A DNA stretch of 64,000 bases from Paraburkholderia fungorum (GTDB lineage Bacteria > Pseudomonadota > Gammaproteobacteria > Burkholderiales > Burkholderiaceae): the NCBI RefSeq assembly GCF_003610895.1, contig NZ_MCAS01000015.1:62001-126000 (forward strand), read 5' to 3'. Positions 49,679 through 58,760 of the stretch are shown here, in pieces. How positions within the stretch are numbered: the stretch's first letter is position 1; each line of letters opens with the position of its first letter. The notes under the pieces were generated by a model that saw nothing but the letters and a program-made list of their open reading frames with translations, did not search any database and was not told the origin of the DNA. Position numbers and translations under genes: made by a program.

Positions 49679-51493
49679 ATGAATGCCCGACTCCCCGAAA
49701 CTTCCTCCATCCCCGAACGGCTCACGACGTTGCGCAATGCAATGGCGCGTGAAGGTGTGGCCGCCTATCTGGTGCCGTCCTCGGACCCGCATCTTTCCGA
49801 ATACCTGCCCGGGCGCTGGCAAGGCCGGCAGTGGTTGTCGGGCTTCACCGGCTCGGCCGGCACGCTGGTCGTGACCGCCGATTTCGCCGGCGTATGGACC
49901 GACAGCCGCTACTGGGAACAGGCGAACGCGCAGCTGGCCGGTACCGGCGTGCAATTGATGAAGATGACCGGCGGCCAGCAGACCGCGCCGCATTTCGAAT
50001 GGCTCGCACAGAACGTCGCGCCCGGCGGCACCGTCGGTGTGGACGGCGCGGTGCTCGGCGTGTCGGCGGCGCGTGCCTTGGGGCAGGCGCTTACCGCGCA
50101 TGGCGTGAAGCTGCGCACCGACGTCGATCTGTTCGACGCAATCTGGCCGCAACGCCCGTCGCTGCCCGCGGCGGCTGTGTTCGAGCATGCCGCGCCGCAC
50201 GCCAGCGTCGCCCGTTCGGAAAAGCTCGCGCAGATTCGCCGCGCGATGGCGGAGAAGGGCGCGCAGTGGCACTTCATTTCCACGCTCGACGATCTCGCGT
50301 GGCTGTTGAATCTGCGCGGCGCCGATGTCAGCTACAACCCGGTGTTCGTCGCGCATGCGCTGATTGGTTCACAGAGCGCGTCGCTCTTCGTCGCCGACGG
50401 CAAGGTGCCGCAAGCGTTGGCCGAGGCGCTCGAGCGCGACGGCATCAGCGTCGAACCGTATGCCAGGGCGGCCCATGCGCTGGGCGCGCTGCCGGCCGGC
50501 AGCACGCTGCTGATCGACCCGCGCCGCATCACCTATGGCTCGCTGCAGTCGGTGCCGTCCACGGTGAAGGTGGTGGAGGCGGTCAATCCGTCCACCTTCT
50601 TCAAGTCGCGCAAGACCGAGGCGGAAGCCGGGCACGTGCGCGAGACGATGGAGCAGGACGGCGCGGCGCTCGCCGAATTCTTCGCGTGGTTCGAAGGCGC
50701 GTTGGGCCGTGAAACGATCACCGAACTGACGATCGACGAGCGCCTGACGGCAGCCCGCGCGCGCCGTCCGGGCTTCGTGTCGCTGAGCTTTGCCACGATC
50801 GCCGGCTTCAACGCGAACGGCGCGATGCCGCACTACCGCGCGACCCATGAGTCGCATTCGGTGATCGAGGGCAACGGTCTGCTGCTGATCGATTCGGGCG
50901 CGCAGTATCTGAGCGGCACGACCGACATCACGCGCGTCGTGCCGATCGGCACCATCAGCGAGGCACAGCGGCGCGATTTCACGATCGTGCTGAAGGGCAC
51001 CATGGCGCTGTCGCGTGCGAAATTCCCGCGCGGCATTCGTTCGCCGATGCTCGACGCGATCGCCCGCGCGCCGATCTGGGAAGCCGGCGCCGACTACGGT
51101 CATGGCACCGGTCACGGCGTGGGTTATTTCCTGAACGTGCACGAAGGCCCGCAGGTGATTTCGCACTACGCGCCGGCCGAACCGTGGACCGCGATGGAAG
51201 AAGGCATGATCACGTCGGTCGAGCCGGGCATTTACCGGCCGGGCAAATGGGGCGTGCGGATCGAGAACCTGGTGCTGAACGTGCCGGCGGAGAAAACCGA
51301 GTTTGGCGATTTCCTCAAGTTCGAAACGCTGACACTGTGCCCGATCGATACGCGCTGCCTCGACCTGTCGCTGTTGCGAGAAGACGAGCGCGCATGGCTG
51401 AACGGCTATCACGAGACGGTGCGCGCGCGCCTTTCGCCGCATGTGTCGGGCGAGGCGAAGGCGTGGCTCGAATTGCGTACACAACCTGTCTGA
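49679..51493 (+). CDS. M24 family Xaa-Pro aminopeptidase (aminopeptidase P)
   Basis: A 604-residue cytosolic-type aminopeptidase P with two creatinase-like N-terminal domains and a C-terminal pita-bread domain. Metal ligands are visible in order: I-D-S-G-A and T-T-D-I-T-R (Asp pair), G-H-G-T-G-H-G-V-G (His), S-V-E-P-G (Glu) and R-I-E-N-L (Glu). It removes N-terminal residues preceding proline. The ATG at 49679 is preferred to a TTG at 49664. Confidence 0.93.
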   Translation: MNARLPETSSIPERLTTLRNAMAREGVAAYLVPSSDPHLSEYLPGRWQGRQWLSGFTGSAGTLVVTADFAGVWTDSRYWEQANAQLAGTGVQLMKMTGGQQTAPHFEWLAQNVAPGGTVGVDGAVLGVSAARALGQALTAHGVKLRTDVDLFDAIWPQRPSLPAAAVFEHAAPHASVARSEKLAQIRRAMAEKGAQWHFISTLDDLAWLLNLRGADVSYNPVFVAHALIGSQSASLFVADGKVPQALAEALERDGISVEPYARAAHALGALPAGSTLLIDPRRITYGSLQSVPSTVKVVEAVNPSTFFKSRKTEAEAGHVRETMEQDGAALAEFFAWFEGALGRETITELTIDERLTAARARRPGFVSLSFATIAGFNANGAMPHYRATHESHSVIEGNGLLLIDSGAQYLSGTTDITRVVPIGTISEAQRRDFTIVLKGTMALSRAKFPRGIRSPMLDAIARAPIWEAGADYGHGTGHGVGYFLNVHEGPQVISHYAPAEPWTAMEEGMITSVEPGIYRPGKWGVRIENLVLNVPAEKTEFGDFLKFETLTLCPIDTRCLDLSLLREDERAWLNGYHETVRARLSPHVSGEAKAWLELRTQPV

Positions 51494-51524
51494 TCGTCGC
51501 CAGGAGCTTACGGAGAGCGCGTGC

Positions 51525-52148
51525 ATGGCCATCAAGGCAGTGGTGTTCGATTTCGGCGGTGTGCTGATCGACTGGAGTCCCGAGTATCTCTATCGTCAGT
51601 TGATTCCTGACGAAACGGAGCGCCGCTGGTTTCTGACCCACGTCTGTTCAATGGACTGGGTGATCCGTCAGGACGGTGGCCAGCCGATCGTCGAGGGAAC
51701 AGACGAACTGATCGCGAAGTTTCCCGATCACGCTCCGCTGATCCGCGCCTTCTACGGGCGCTGGCACGAGATGGTGGCCGGCGTGCTCGAAGAGGGCGTG
51801 GCCATCATGGAGAAACTCGAGGCGGCCGAGGTGCCGCTCTTTGGGCTGACGAACTGGTCCGCGGAGACGTTTCCGTATGCATGGGAGCATTACCCCGTGC
51901 TGCGGCGGTTCCGCGACATCGTCGTGTCGGGCAGGGTGAAGCTGGTGAAGCCCGATCCGGCGATTTTCGCACTCATGCGCCAGCGCATCGAGGCGCAACT
52001 GCCGGGCATCCAGCCAGGTGAACTTGTCTTTATCGACGACAATCTGAAAAACGCCGAGGCCGCAACGGCGCTGGGCTGGCACGGCGTGCATCACACGAGC
52101 GCCGCGCAAACCGCAGCGACACTGCGCGTGCTGGGGCTACCCGTTTAG
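51525..52148 (+). CDS. HAD family hydrolase (subfamily IA, YihX-like)
   Basis: A 207-residue haloacid dehalogenase-like phosphatase: nucleophile Asp9 in V-F-D-F-G-G-V-L-I-D, motif II L-T-N-W-S and motifs III/IV K-P-D-P-A-I-F and F-I-D-D-N-L-K-N. It resembles the YihX sugar phosphatase group; the substrate is unknown. CAGGAG and GGAGAG precede the start at 51525. Confidence 0.9.
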   Translation: MAIKAVVFDFGGVLIDWSPEYLYRQLIPDETERRWFLTHVCSMDWVIRQDGGQPIVEGTDELIAKFPDHAPLIRAFYGRWHEMVAGVLEEGVAIMEKLEAAEVPLFGLTNWSAETFPYAWEHYPVLRRFRDIVVSGRVKLVKPDPAIFALMRQRIEAQLPGIQPGELVFIDDNLKNAEAATALGWHGVHHTSAAQTAATLRVLGLPV

Positions 52149-52150
52149 GC

Positions 52151-53272
52151 CTACTGCCCAAGCAGATTTTTCAACGCGTTACCCAAGCCTTTCACCGTTT
52201 CGCCAGCGCCCTTGGCCACGCCTTCGACGCTCACGCCCAGCGCGTTCGCAAACCCCGCGCCAAGGCGCTTCATCAGGCCCTCCTGCACCGAAAATTTCGG
52301 GTCGCGGAGGTTCCCGTCCAGCACGAAATGCAGTGTGATATCGCCGTTGTGCGTCTTGAGCGCCGCAATGGCCGCCTTGGTCGGAATCGACATGAAGGTG
52401 TCGAGCGGATTGTCGCTGTCGGCGAGTTGCAGATGGTGGATTGTTACCGTGCCGGGTGCGTGCAACTGATAGTTGCGCACCGTCGATTCGACAGTCAGGT
52501 CCACCGTGCCGCCGGCCACTTGCGCCTTGCCGCCGGCCTTTTTCAGCAGGTAAGGATCGAGCATCACGACGTCGATGCCGCGCAGCTGGCTGGTGGTCTG
52601 GGAGTCCTTGCTGGCGATCTTGATCCACCCGTTAAATGAGACCGTACCCGTATGCGCCGGGCCTTTGATCGAGCCGGTGAGATCGACTGTGGTCGGCTCG
52701 CTGAGCGCGGGCAGATGCAGGTGATCGACTGTCGCGTTGGCGTTGCTCACCGTCACCTTGAAGGCCGGCGGTCCGACGGACATATCGTAGAAATGAAAGT
52801 TGCCCTGCTCGAAGCTGATGTGATCGATGAGCTTTTCGCGCGGGGTGGATGGTGCGCCGCCGCCGGCTTCTTCGTCGGACTTGTTCACCGATTCGCGCAG
52901 ATTCGGCATCATGCGAATCGTGCCGTCCTTGCTGCGCAGTACGGCGATATCGAAGCCGCGCACCACCACGCTGCGAATATGCATGCGCCGCGCGAGCAGA
53001 TCACGGATGTCGGGCGTGAGGGTGATTTCGTCGGCGCGCAACGGATCGCCGGCGGGCCAGCCGGGTGGCGCCTTGAGCAGAACGTTGGTGAGATGAACTG
53101 AAGTGAGGCCGACCTGGATGCTTTGCGCACTGCCGAGTGGGCCGAGCGCCGCAATGATGCGTTCTTTGACTTCGCGCTGCGCGAACTGCAGCGCGCCGAC
53201 CGCGACGACGATCAGCACCAGCAGCACGCCGCCTATGGCAATGGCCCAGCGCTTGCCCTTCGACATCGCCAT
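52151..53272 (-). CDS. AsmA/DUF748-like membrane-anchored periplasmic protein
   Basis: A 373-residue protein with one N-terminal membrane helix (residues about 10-29) and a periplasmic beta-rich body like AsmA/DUF748 proteins, which are thought to bridge the envelope or handle lipids. The C-terminal ~40 residues form an amphipathic, Gly/Ala/Lys-rich segment (V-A-K-G-A-G-E-T-V-K-G-L-G). GAGGAGG five bases before the ATG at 53272 fixes the start. Its stop lies two bases from that of the convergent HAD gene. Confidence 0.78.
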   Translation of the reverse strand: MAMSKGKRWAIAIGGVLLVLIVVAVGALQFAQREVKERIIAALGPLGSAQSIQVGLTSVHLTNVLLKAPPGWPAGDPLRADEITLTPDIRDLLARRMHIRSVVVRGFDIAVLRSKDGTIRMMPNLRESVNKSDEEAGGGAPSTPREKLIDHISFEQGNFHFYDMSVGPPAFKVTVSNANATVDHLHLPALSEPTTVDLTGSIKGPAHTGTVSFNGWIKIASKDSQTTSQLRGIDVVMLDPYLLKKAGGKAQVAGGTVDLTVESTVRNYQLHAPGTVTIHHLQLADSDNPLDTFMSIPTKAAIAALKTHNGDITLHFVLDGNLRDPKFSVQEGLMKRLGAGFANALGVSVEGVAKGAGETVKGLGNALKNLLGQ

Positions 53273-53442
53273 GCTTGCCTCCTCGTCGCCGCGCCGGGCG
53301 CGGTATAGGTGTGATCGGCCTGTGTGTGCGCCGGTTATGTGCACCTTTGTTTGACGTCTGACATTGATGCGGCGGCGTTACCGCATGCGGCCCGGACGTC
53401 GTGCATTACGCCGTGACCAGCAATGCGTGTGCCCTGTCAGGA

Positions 53443-53472
53443 CAGCCCGCTCGTCAACCAGCGAGCGGGCTG
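53443..53472. terminator. Hairpin downstream of ettA
   Basis: An 11-bp stem (CAGCCCGCTCG 53443-53453, CGAGCGGGCTG 53462-53472) with an eight-base loop, 14 bases beyond the ettA stop. No T run follows, so it may be a 3' stabiliser or a weak terminator. Confidence 0.45.
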
Positions 53473-53485
53473 CCGGACTTGCGAT

Positions 53486-55150
53486 TTATCGCGCGATTGG
53501 CTTGTAACGCAGGCGCTTCGGACGTGCAGCTTCTTCACCGAGGCGTGCGCGCTTGTCCGCTTCGTATTCCTGGTAGTTACCGTCGAAGAACGTGATTTGC
53601 GAATCGCCTTCGAACGCCAGGATGTGCGTCGCGATCCGGTCGAGGAACCAGCGATCGTGCGAGATCACCATCACCGAGCCGGCAAATTCGAGCAACGCAT
53701 CTTCCAGCGCGCGCAGCGTTTCGACGTCGAGGTCGTTCGACGGTTCGTCCAGCAGCAGCACGTTGCCGCCCGCGATCAATGTTTTCGCCAGATGCAGCCG
53801 GCCGCGCTCACCGCCCGACAGGTTACCGACGGTCTTTTGCTGATCGCCGCCCTTGAAGTTGAAGCGGCCGATGTACGCCCGCGAAGGCGTTTCGTACTTG
53901 CCGACCGTCAGCACGTCCGCACCGCCGGAGATTTCTTCGAACACGGTCTTCGAACCGTCCAGCGCGTCGCGGCTCTGGTCCACGTAAGCAAGCTTGACCG
54001 TCGGGCCTTGCACGATCTCGCCCGAATCCGGCTGTTCGCGGCCGGTCAGCATGCGGAACAGCGTCGACTTACCGGCGCCGTTCGGCCCGATGATGCCGAC
54101 GATTGCGCCGGCCGGAATCTTGAAGCTGACGTCGTCGAGCAGCAAACGGTCGCCATATGACTTGCTGACGTTCTTGAACTCGATCACTTCATTGCCCAGG
54201 CGGTCGCCGACCGGGATGAAAATTTCCGAGGTCTCGTTGCGCTTCTGGTAGTCCTGGCTGTTCAGTTCCTCGAAGCGGGCGATACGCGCCTTCGACTTCG
54301 CCTGACGGCCCTTCGGATTCTGGCGCACCCACTCCAGTTCCTTCTTGATCGCTTTCTGACGCGCCGATTCCGACGACTCTTCCTGCTTCAGGCGTTCTTC
54401 CTTCTGGTCGAGCCAGCTGCTGTAGTTGCCCTTCCAGGGAATGCCGTGGCCGCGGTCGAGTTCGAGAATCCACTCGGCGGCGTTATCCAGGAAGTAGCGA
54501 TCGTGGGTGACGGCGACGACGGTGCCCGGGAAGCGCGTGAGGAACTGTTCGAGCCAGTCGACCGATTCCGCGTCCAGGTGGTTGGTCGGCTCATCCAGCA
54601 GCAGCATGTCCGGTTTTTCGAGCAGCAGTTTGCACAACGCGACGCGGCGCTTTTCGCCGCCCGACAGGTGTTCGATCTTTGCGTCCCATGCCGGCAGGCG
54701 CAGTGCGTCGGCGGCGATTTCGATCTGCTGTTCGGCGCTGCCGTCGGTGGTGGCGAGAATCGCTTCGTACTTGGCCTGCTCCGCGGCGAGCGCGTCGAAG
54801 TCGGCGTCCGGTTCCGCGTAGGCGGCGTAGATTTCGTCGAGTTTCTTTTGCGCGCCGAAAACGTCGCCGAGACCTTCCTCGACCGCTTCACGCACCGTCT
54901 TGTTCGGATCGAGTTGCGGTTCCTGCGGCAGATAGCCGATGTTCAGGTTCGGCATCGGCGTGGCTTCGCCTTCGATGTCCTTGTCCACACCCGCCATGAT
55001 GCGGATCAGCGTCGACTTGCCCGAGCCGTTCAGGCCGAGCAGACCGATTTTCGCGCCGGGGAAAAACGACAGCGAGATGTCTTTCAGGATTTGACGCTTG
55101 GGCGGCACGATTTTGCCGACCCGGTTCATGGTGAAGACGTATTGGGCCAT
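53486..55150 (-). CDS. ettA: Energy-dependent translational throttle protein EttA
   Basis: EttA is an ABC-F ATPase that binds the ribosomal E site and gates the first steps of elongation according to energy state. The 554-residue protein has two ABC cassettes: Walker A G-L-N-G-S-G-K-S-T and G-P-N-G-A-G-K-S-T, two L-S-G-G-E-[KR] signatures, and L-L-L-D-E-P twice. The start M-A-Q-Y-V-F-T-M-N-R-V and length are diagnostic for EttA among ABC-F proteins. Confidence 0.95.
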   Translation of the reverse strand: MAQYVFTMNRVGKIVPPKRQILKDISLSFFPGAKIGLLGLNGSGKSTLIRIMAGVDKDIEGEATPMPNLNIGYLPQEPQLDPNKTVREAVEEGLGDVFGAQKKLDEIYAAYAEPDADFDALAAEQAKYEAILATTDGSAEQQIEIAADALRLPAWDAKIEHLSGGEKRRVALCKLLLEKPDMLLLDEPTNHLDAESVDWLEQFLTRFPGTVVAVTHDRYFLDNAAEWILELDRGHGIPWKGNYSSWLDQKEERLKQEESSESARQKAIKKELEWVRQNPKGRQAKSKARIARFEELNSQDYQKRNETSEIFIPVGDRLGNEVIEFKNVSKSYGDRLLLDDVSFKIPAGAIVGIIGPNGAGKSTLFRMLTGREQPDSGEIVQGPTVKLAYVDQSRDALDGSKTVFEEISGGADVLTVGKYETPSRAYIGRFNFKGGDQQKTVGNLSGGERGRLHLAKTLIAGGNVLLLDEPSNDLDVETLRALEDALLEFAGSVMVISHDRWFLDRIATHILAFEGDSQITFFDGNYQEYEADKRARLGEEAARPKRLRYKPIAR

Positions 55151-55405
55151 TTGCTTGCAATAGACGTTGACGCCGCCGGCCGCGAAAGGGCGGCGGTCGT
55201 GGGTGGATGGGTAATCGGTGTTGTAGCCGGGCAGTGCGCCCGGCGCCGGACGGTGCGGCGTCGAGCTCGGTGTCGAACTTCGCGACGCCCCGCGCGGGCG
55301 GGTAGTTCAGGTGGCATTGTACTTCGGGCCGAGGGCGCGGCGGCAGACGGTGTCCGCGGGGGAGTCCGCAGTGGTGTCAGTTGGCGCGCCTTTGGCCGCC
55401 CAGGG

Positions 55406-55705
55406 CTAGAGCCAGTCCGCTACGCCGCCGTGCCGGGAACAGGTGCCGCTGCGATGCCGGCTGAAGCTATAGCTGCCGTCGCGGCAACGCGCCGTGGCGC
55501 CTTCGGGCGCCTTGCCGGACAGCGAGCGGGCGGGGGCGTGCACCGTATTGCCGTCGCGATTGGTGTAGGTGTTGTGATTGCTGAGGTTCGCTTCGTCGGG
55601 CGATGTGCCGGGCGCGACGTAAGCGAACGCCGATGTGACGCCGAACAGCAGCGCGGCGGCGACGACGGCGGATCTGCGAAAGCCCCTGGTGATGATGCCT
55701 GTCAT
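55406..55705 (-). CDS. DUF3761 small secreted protein
   Basis: A 99-residue precursor with a signal peptide (cleavage near S-A-F-A, residue 28) and a mature part with Y-T-N-R-D-G-N-T-V-H and the C-terminal C-R-D-G-S-Y-S-F-S...G-T-C-S-R-H-G-G-V. This is the DUF3761 pattern; two cysteines could form a disulfide. Function is unknown. About 255 bases of GC-rich sequence separate it from ettA, with a small hairpin (55228-55234/55240-55246) but no gene. Confidence 0.82.
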   Translation of the reverse strand: MTGIITRGFRRSAVVAAALLFGVTSAFAYVAPGTSPDEANLSNHNTYTNRDGNTVHAPARSLSGKAPEGATARCRDGSYSFSRHRSGTCSRHGGVADWL

Positions 55706-55758
55706 GGTCCTTGACGGGTTGTTATTCTGGGTGCGGCGATGATGGCCTGAACGGCGTG

Positions 55759-56847
55759 TCAGTTCGCGCGCCGTCCCGTCGAAGAATCGAAGAAGTGCAG
55801 ATGCTGCGCGGGCAGCGCCACCTGCAGCGTTTCGCCCGCGGCGGGCCGGTGCGTGTGCGGCAAGCGCACGGTCACATCGTGCTTGCCCCAGCGGCCGTGC
55901 GCGAGATTGTCCGCACCGAGCAGTTCGCAGGAGTCGACGACGAGCGTGGCCTGCGCGGCGTCGGCTTGCCCCGGCGTCAAGTGCTCGGGGCGAATGCCGA
56001 GCGTCCAGTCACGCCCTTTGGCCACCTGCTGGCCAATCGACGCAAGCCCTTGAAGCGGCAGCTTCGGTCCGTTGCCCGCCACTTCAAACGTTGAGCCATC
56101 ATCCGACACCCGGCCTTCCAGCAGATTCATCCCGGGCGAACCGATGAAGCTCGCGACGAATACCGTCGCCGGCCGTTCGTAGACCTCGGTCGGCGCGCCG
56201 ATCTGCTCCGCGTGGCCCTTGTTCATCACGATCACGCGTTGCGCGAGCGTCATCGCTTCGATCTGGTCATGGGTGACGTAGAGACTCGTGGTGGCGAGCC
56301 GCGCATGCAGGCGCTGGATTTCGAGCCGCATCTGCACACGCAGTCGCGCGTCGAGATTCGACAGCGGTTCGTCGAACAGAAACACCGCCGGTTCACGCAC
56401 GATCGCGCGGCCCATGGCGACGCGTTGCCGCTGTCCACCCGACAACTCGCGCGGCTTGCGTGCGAGCAGCGGTCCAAGCTCGAGAATCTGCGCGGCAGCG
56501 TCTACGCGCTTCGCGATCTGCGCACGATCGACACCCGCGATCTTCAGCGCATAGCCCATGTTTTCGGCGACGCTCATGTGCGGATAGAGCGCGTAGTTCT
56601 GGAACACCATCGCGATGTTGCGATCCTTCGGCTCCAGTTGATTGACCACCTTGCCGGCGATCGAGATGGTGCCTTCGGAAATGCCTTCGAGCCCGGCCAC
56701 CATCCGCAGCAAAGTCGATTTGCCGCAGCCCGACGGCCCGACCATCACGACGAACTCGCCGTCCGCGACGTCCACGTTAATGCCGTGCAATACGAACTGT
56801 TTGCTGTCGTAGGTCTTTTTAACGCCTTGCAGAGTCAGTGCAGCCAT
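55759..56847 (-). CDS. ugpC: sn-Glycerol-3-phosphate ABC transporter ATP-binding protein UgpC
   Basis: A 362-residue MalK/UgpC-type ATPase: Walker A G-P-S-G-C-G-K-S-T at about 38-46, L-S-G-G-Q-R-Q-R-V, F-L-F-D-E-P-L-S-N-L-D and a C-terminal regulatory OB domain. It powers uptake of glycerol-3-phosphate or glycerophosphodiesters. It is the last gene of ugpB-A-E-C; a 111-base gap separates it from ugpE. Confidence 0.93.
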   Translation of the reverse strand: MAALTLQGVKKTYDSKQFVLHGINVDVADGEFVVMVGPSGCGKSTLLRMVAGLEGISEGTISIAGKVVNQLEPKDRNIAMVFQNYALYPHMSVAENMGYALKIAGVDRAQIAKRVDAAAQILELGPLLARKPRELSGGQRQRVAMGRAIVREPAVFLFDEPLSNLDARLRVQMRLEIQRLHARLATTSLYVTHDQIEAMTLAQRVIVMNKGHAEQIGAPTEVYERPATVFVASFIGSPGMNLLEGRVSDDGSTFEVAGNGPKLPLQGLASIGQQVAKGRDWTLGIRPEHLTPGQADAAQATLVVDSCELLGADNLAHGRWGKHDVTVRLPHTHRPAAGETLQVALPAQHLHFFDSSTGRRAN

Positions 56848-56958
56848 GCCGTTTTAGCCTTTTTCGTTGCTTGCCGCGTATTCGTCACGTATTTCCCACG
56901 TATCGCGCGGTGTTCTTGATTCAATGTCCGGCGCCGAAGTTCGCCTACGCCGCGCGAG

Positions 56959-57804
56959 TTATTTCTCCGAGTCCACGAGTCCACGCACGAACCAGCGCTG
57001 CATCGTCAGGACGACAGCGAGCGGCGGCAGCATGGCGAGCAGGGTCGCGGTCATCACGAGGTGCCATTCGGTCGCCGTGTCGCCGGAAGCGATCATGCTT
57101 TTGATGCCGACCACGGCGGTGGTCAGCGATTGCTGGCTCGTAATCAGGATCGGCCACAGATACTGATTCCAGCCGTAAATGAAGGTGATCACGAACAGCG
57201 CGGCCATGTTCGTTTTCGACAGCGGCAACACCACGTCCCAGAAGAAACGCAGCGCGCCGGCGCCGTCGATACGCGCCGCTTCCATCAGTTCATCGGGCAG
57301 CGTCATGAAGAACTGACGGAACAGGAAGGTGGCGGTGGCCGAGGCGATCAGCGGTAAAGTCAGGCCGCTATACGTATTGCTCATATGCATCGACGACACG
57401 ACCTGCACGGTCGGAAAGATCCGCACTTCGACCGGCAGCATCAGCGTGATGAAGATCAGCCAGAACGACAGATTGCGAAACGGAAAGCGGAAAAACACGA
57501 TCGCGTACGCGGAGATCATCGAGATCGCGATCTTGCCGATCGAAATCACCAGCGCCATCACGAGGCTATTGAACAGCATGCGGCCGAACGGCGCGGCGGC
57601 ATTGCCGCTGCCTTGCGACCAGACCGTCGCAATGTTCTCGAACAGATGCGTGCTCGGCACCAGCGAGAGCGGCACGCTGAACACCTCGTGCTCGCTCATC
57701 GTCGCCGCGCAGAACGCGACGTACACGGGAAACACCACCAGCACGACGCCGAGAATCAGCACCGCATGGCAGAAGAGGTCGAAACCGCGGCGGTTCTCGA
57801 TCAT
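56959..57804 (-). CDS. ugpE: sn-Glycerol-3-phosphate ABC transporter permease UgpE
   Basis: A 281-residue, six-helix permease of the MalG type with the E-A-A loop E-A-A-R-I-D-G-A-G-A-L-R-F-F-W that docks with UgpC. It overlaps ugpA by four bases. The start M-I-E-N-R-R-G-F-D and size fit UgpE. Confidence 0.92.
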   Translation of the reverse strand: MIENRRGFDLFCHAVLILGVVLVVFPVYVAFCAATMSEHEVFSVPLSLVPSTHLFENIATVWSQGSGNAAAPFGRMLFNSLVMALVISIGKIAISMISAYAIVFFRFPFRNLSFWLIFITLMLPVEVRIFPTVQVVSSMHMSNTYSGLTLPLIASATATFLFRQFFMTLPDELMEAARIDGAGALRFFWDVVLPLSKTNMAALFVITFIYGWNQYLWPILITSQQSLTTAVVGIKSMIASGDTATEWHLVMTATLLAMLPPLAVVLTMQRWFVRGLVDSEK

Positions 57805-58685
57805 GAGTATTGAACCCTGCGTTCGATGAAGCGGAATTGCACGACCGTCAACGCCACGACGATCACCATCAGAATGACGGACTGCGCGCCCGAGCTGCCG
57901 ATGTCCAGACCCTGGAAGCCTTCGGCGAAGATCTTGTAGATCAGCGTACGGGTGGCTTGCGCCGGGCCGCCACCGGTGGCGGCGTCGATCACCGGGAAGG
58001 TGTCGAAGAATGCGTAGGTGATATTGATCACCAGCAGGAAAAAGCTGGTCGGCGAAAGCAGCGGCAGCGCGATGCCGAAGAAACGCCGTACCGGACCGGC
58101 GCCGTCGATAGCCGCCGCTTCGATCAGCGAACGCGGAATGGCCTGCAAGCCGGCATAGAAGAACAGAAAGTTATAGCTGACCTGTTTCCACACCGATGCC
58201 AGCACAACCAGAAACATCGCCTGGCCCGAGTTCAATGCGTGATTCCAGACGATGCCGTACTTCGCGAGCGCATAAGTGACGAGGCCGATGCTCGGGTTGA
58301 ACAGGAACGACCACAGCACGGCGGCGATGGCGGGCGCGACCGCATACGGCCAGATCAGGAGCGTCTGATAGGCCCGGGCGCCGCGCGTCACGCGATCCGC
58401 ACAGACCGCGAGCAGGAGCGAAATTACCAATCCGCTCACCGTGACGAGCGCACAGAAAATCAGCGTCGTATAGAACGACGACAGATAGAGCGGATCGGCG
58501 AATAGCTGCTTGAAATTGGCGAGTCCGACAAATTCGGTCGACGTGCCGAACGCGTCCTGGCTCTGCGTGGATTGCCACAGTGCTTCGCCCGCAGGCCACA
58601 GAAAGAACAGCAGCGTGATCAGGAGTTGCGGCGCAACGAGCAGGTAGGGCAGGACGCTGGTGCCGAAGCTGGAGCGCTTTTCCAT
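57801..58685 (-). CDS. ugpA: sn-Glycerol-3-phosphate ABC transporter permease UgpA
   Basis: A 294-residue, six-helix permease of the MalF type, with P-Y-L-L-V-A-P-Q near the N-terminus and the loop E-A-A-A-I-D-G-A-G-P-V-R-R-F-F. It pairs with UgpE to form the channel. A stem-loop lies between ugpB and this gene. Confidence 0.92.
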   Translation of the reverse strand: MEKRSSFGTSVLPYLLVAPQLLITLLFFLWPAGEALWQSTQSQDAFGTSTEFVGLANFKQLFADPLYLSSFYTTLIFCALVTVSGLVISLLLAVCADRVTRGARAYQTLLIWPYAVAPAIAAVLWSFLFNPSIGLVTYALAKYGIVWNHALNSGQAMFLVVLASVWKQVSYNFLFFYAGLQAIPRSLIEAAAIDGAGPVRRFFGIALPLLSPTSFFLLVINITYAFFDTFPVIDAATGGGPAQATRTLIYKIFAEGFQGLDIGSSGAQSVILMVIVVALTVVQFRFIERRVQYS

Positions 58686-58716
58686 TGAGAATTCCCGAGG
58701 TTCTTCTACAACAAGA

Positions 58717-58742
58717 GGTTTCGGTGCGGACGCACCGAAACC
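58717..58742 (-). promoter_or_regulatory. Intercistronic stem-loop between ugpB and ugpA
   Basis: A perfect 11-bp stem (58717-58727 with 58732-58742) and GGAC loop, 19 bases beyond the ugpB stop. No T run follows on the minus strand, so it is more like a stabilising or partial-termination hairpin that keeps the binding protein in excess over the permeases. Confidence 0.6.
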
Positions 58743-58760
58743 TTGCCGGCTGGTGCCTGG

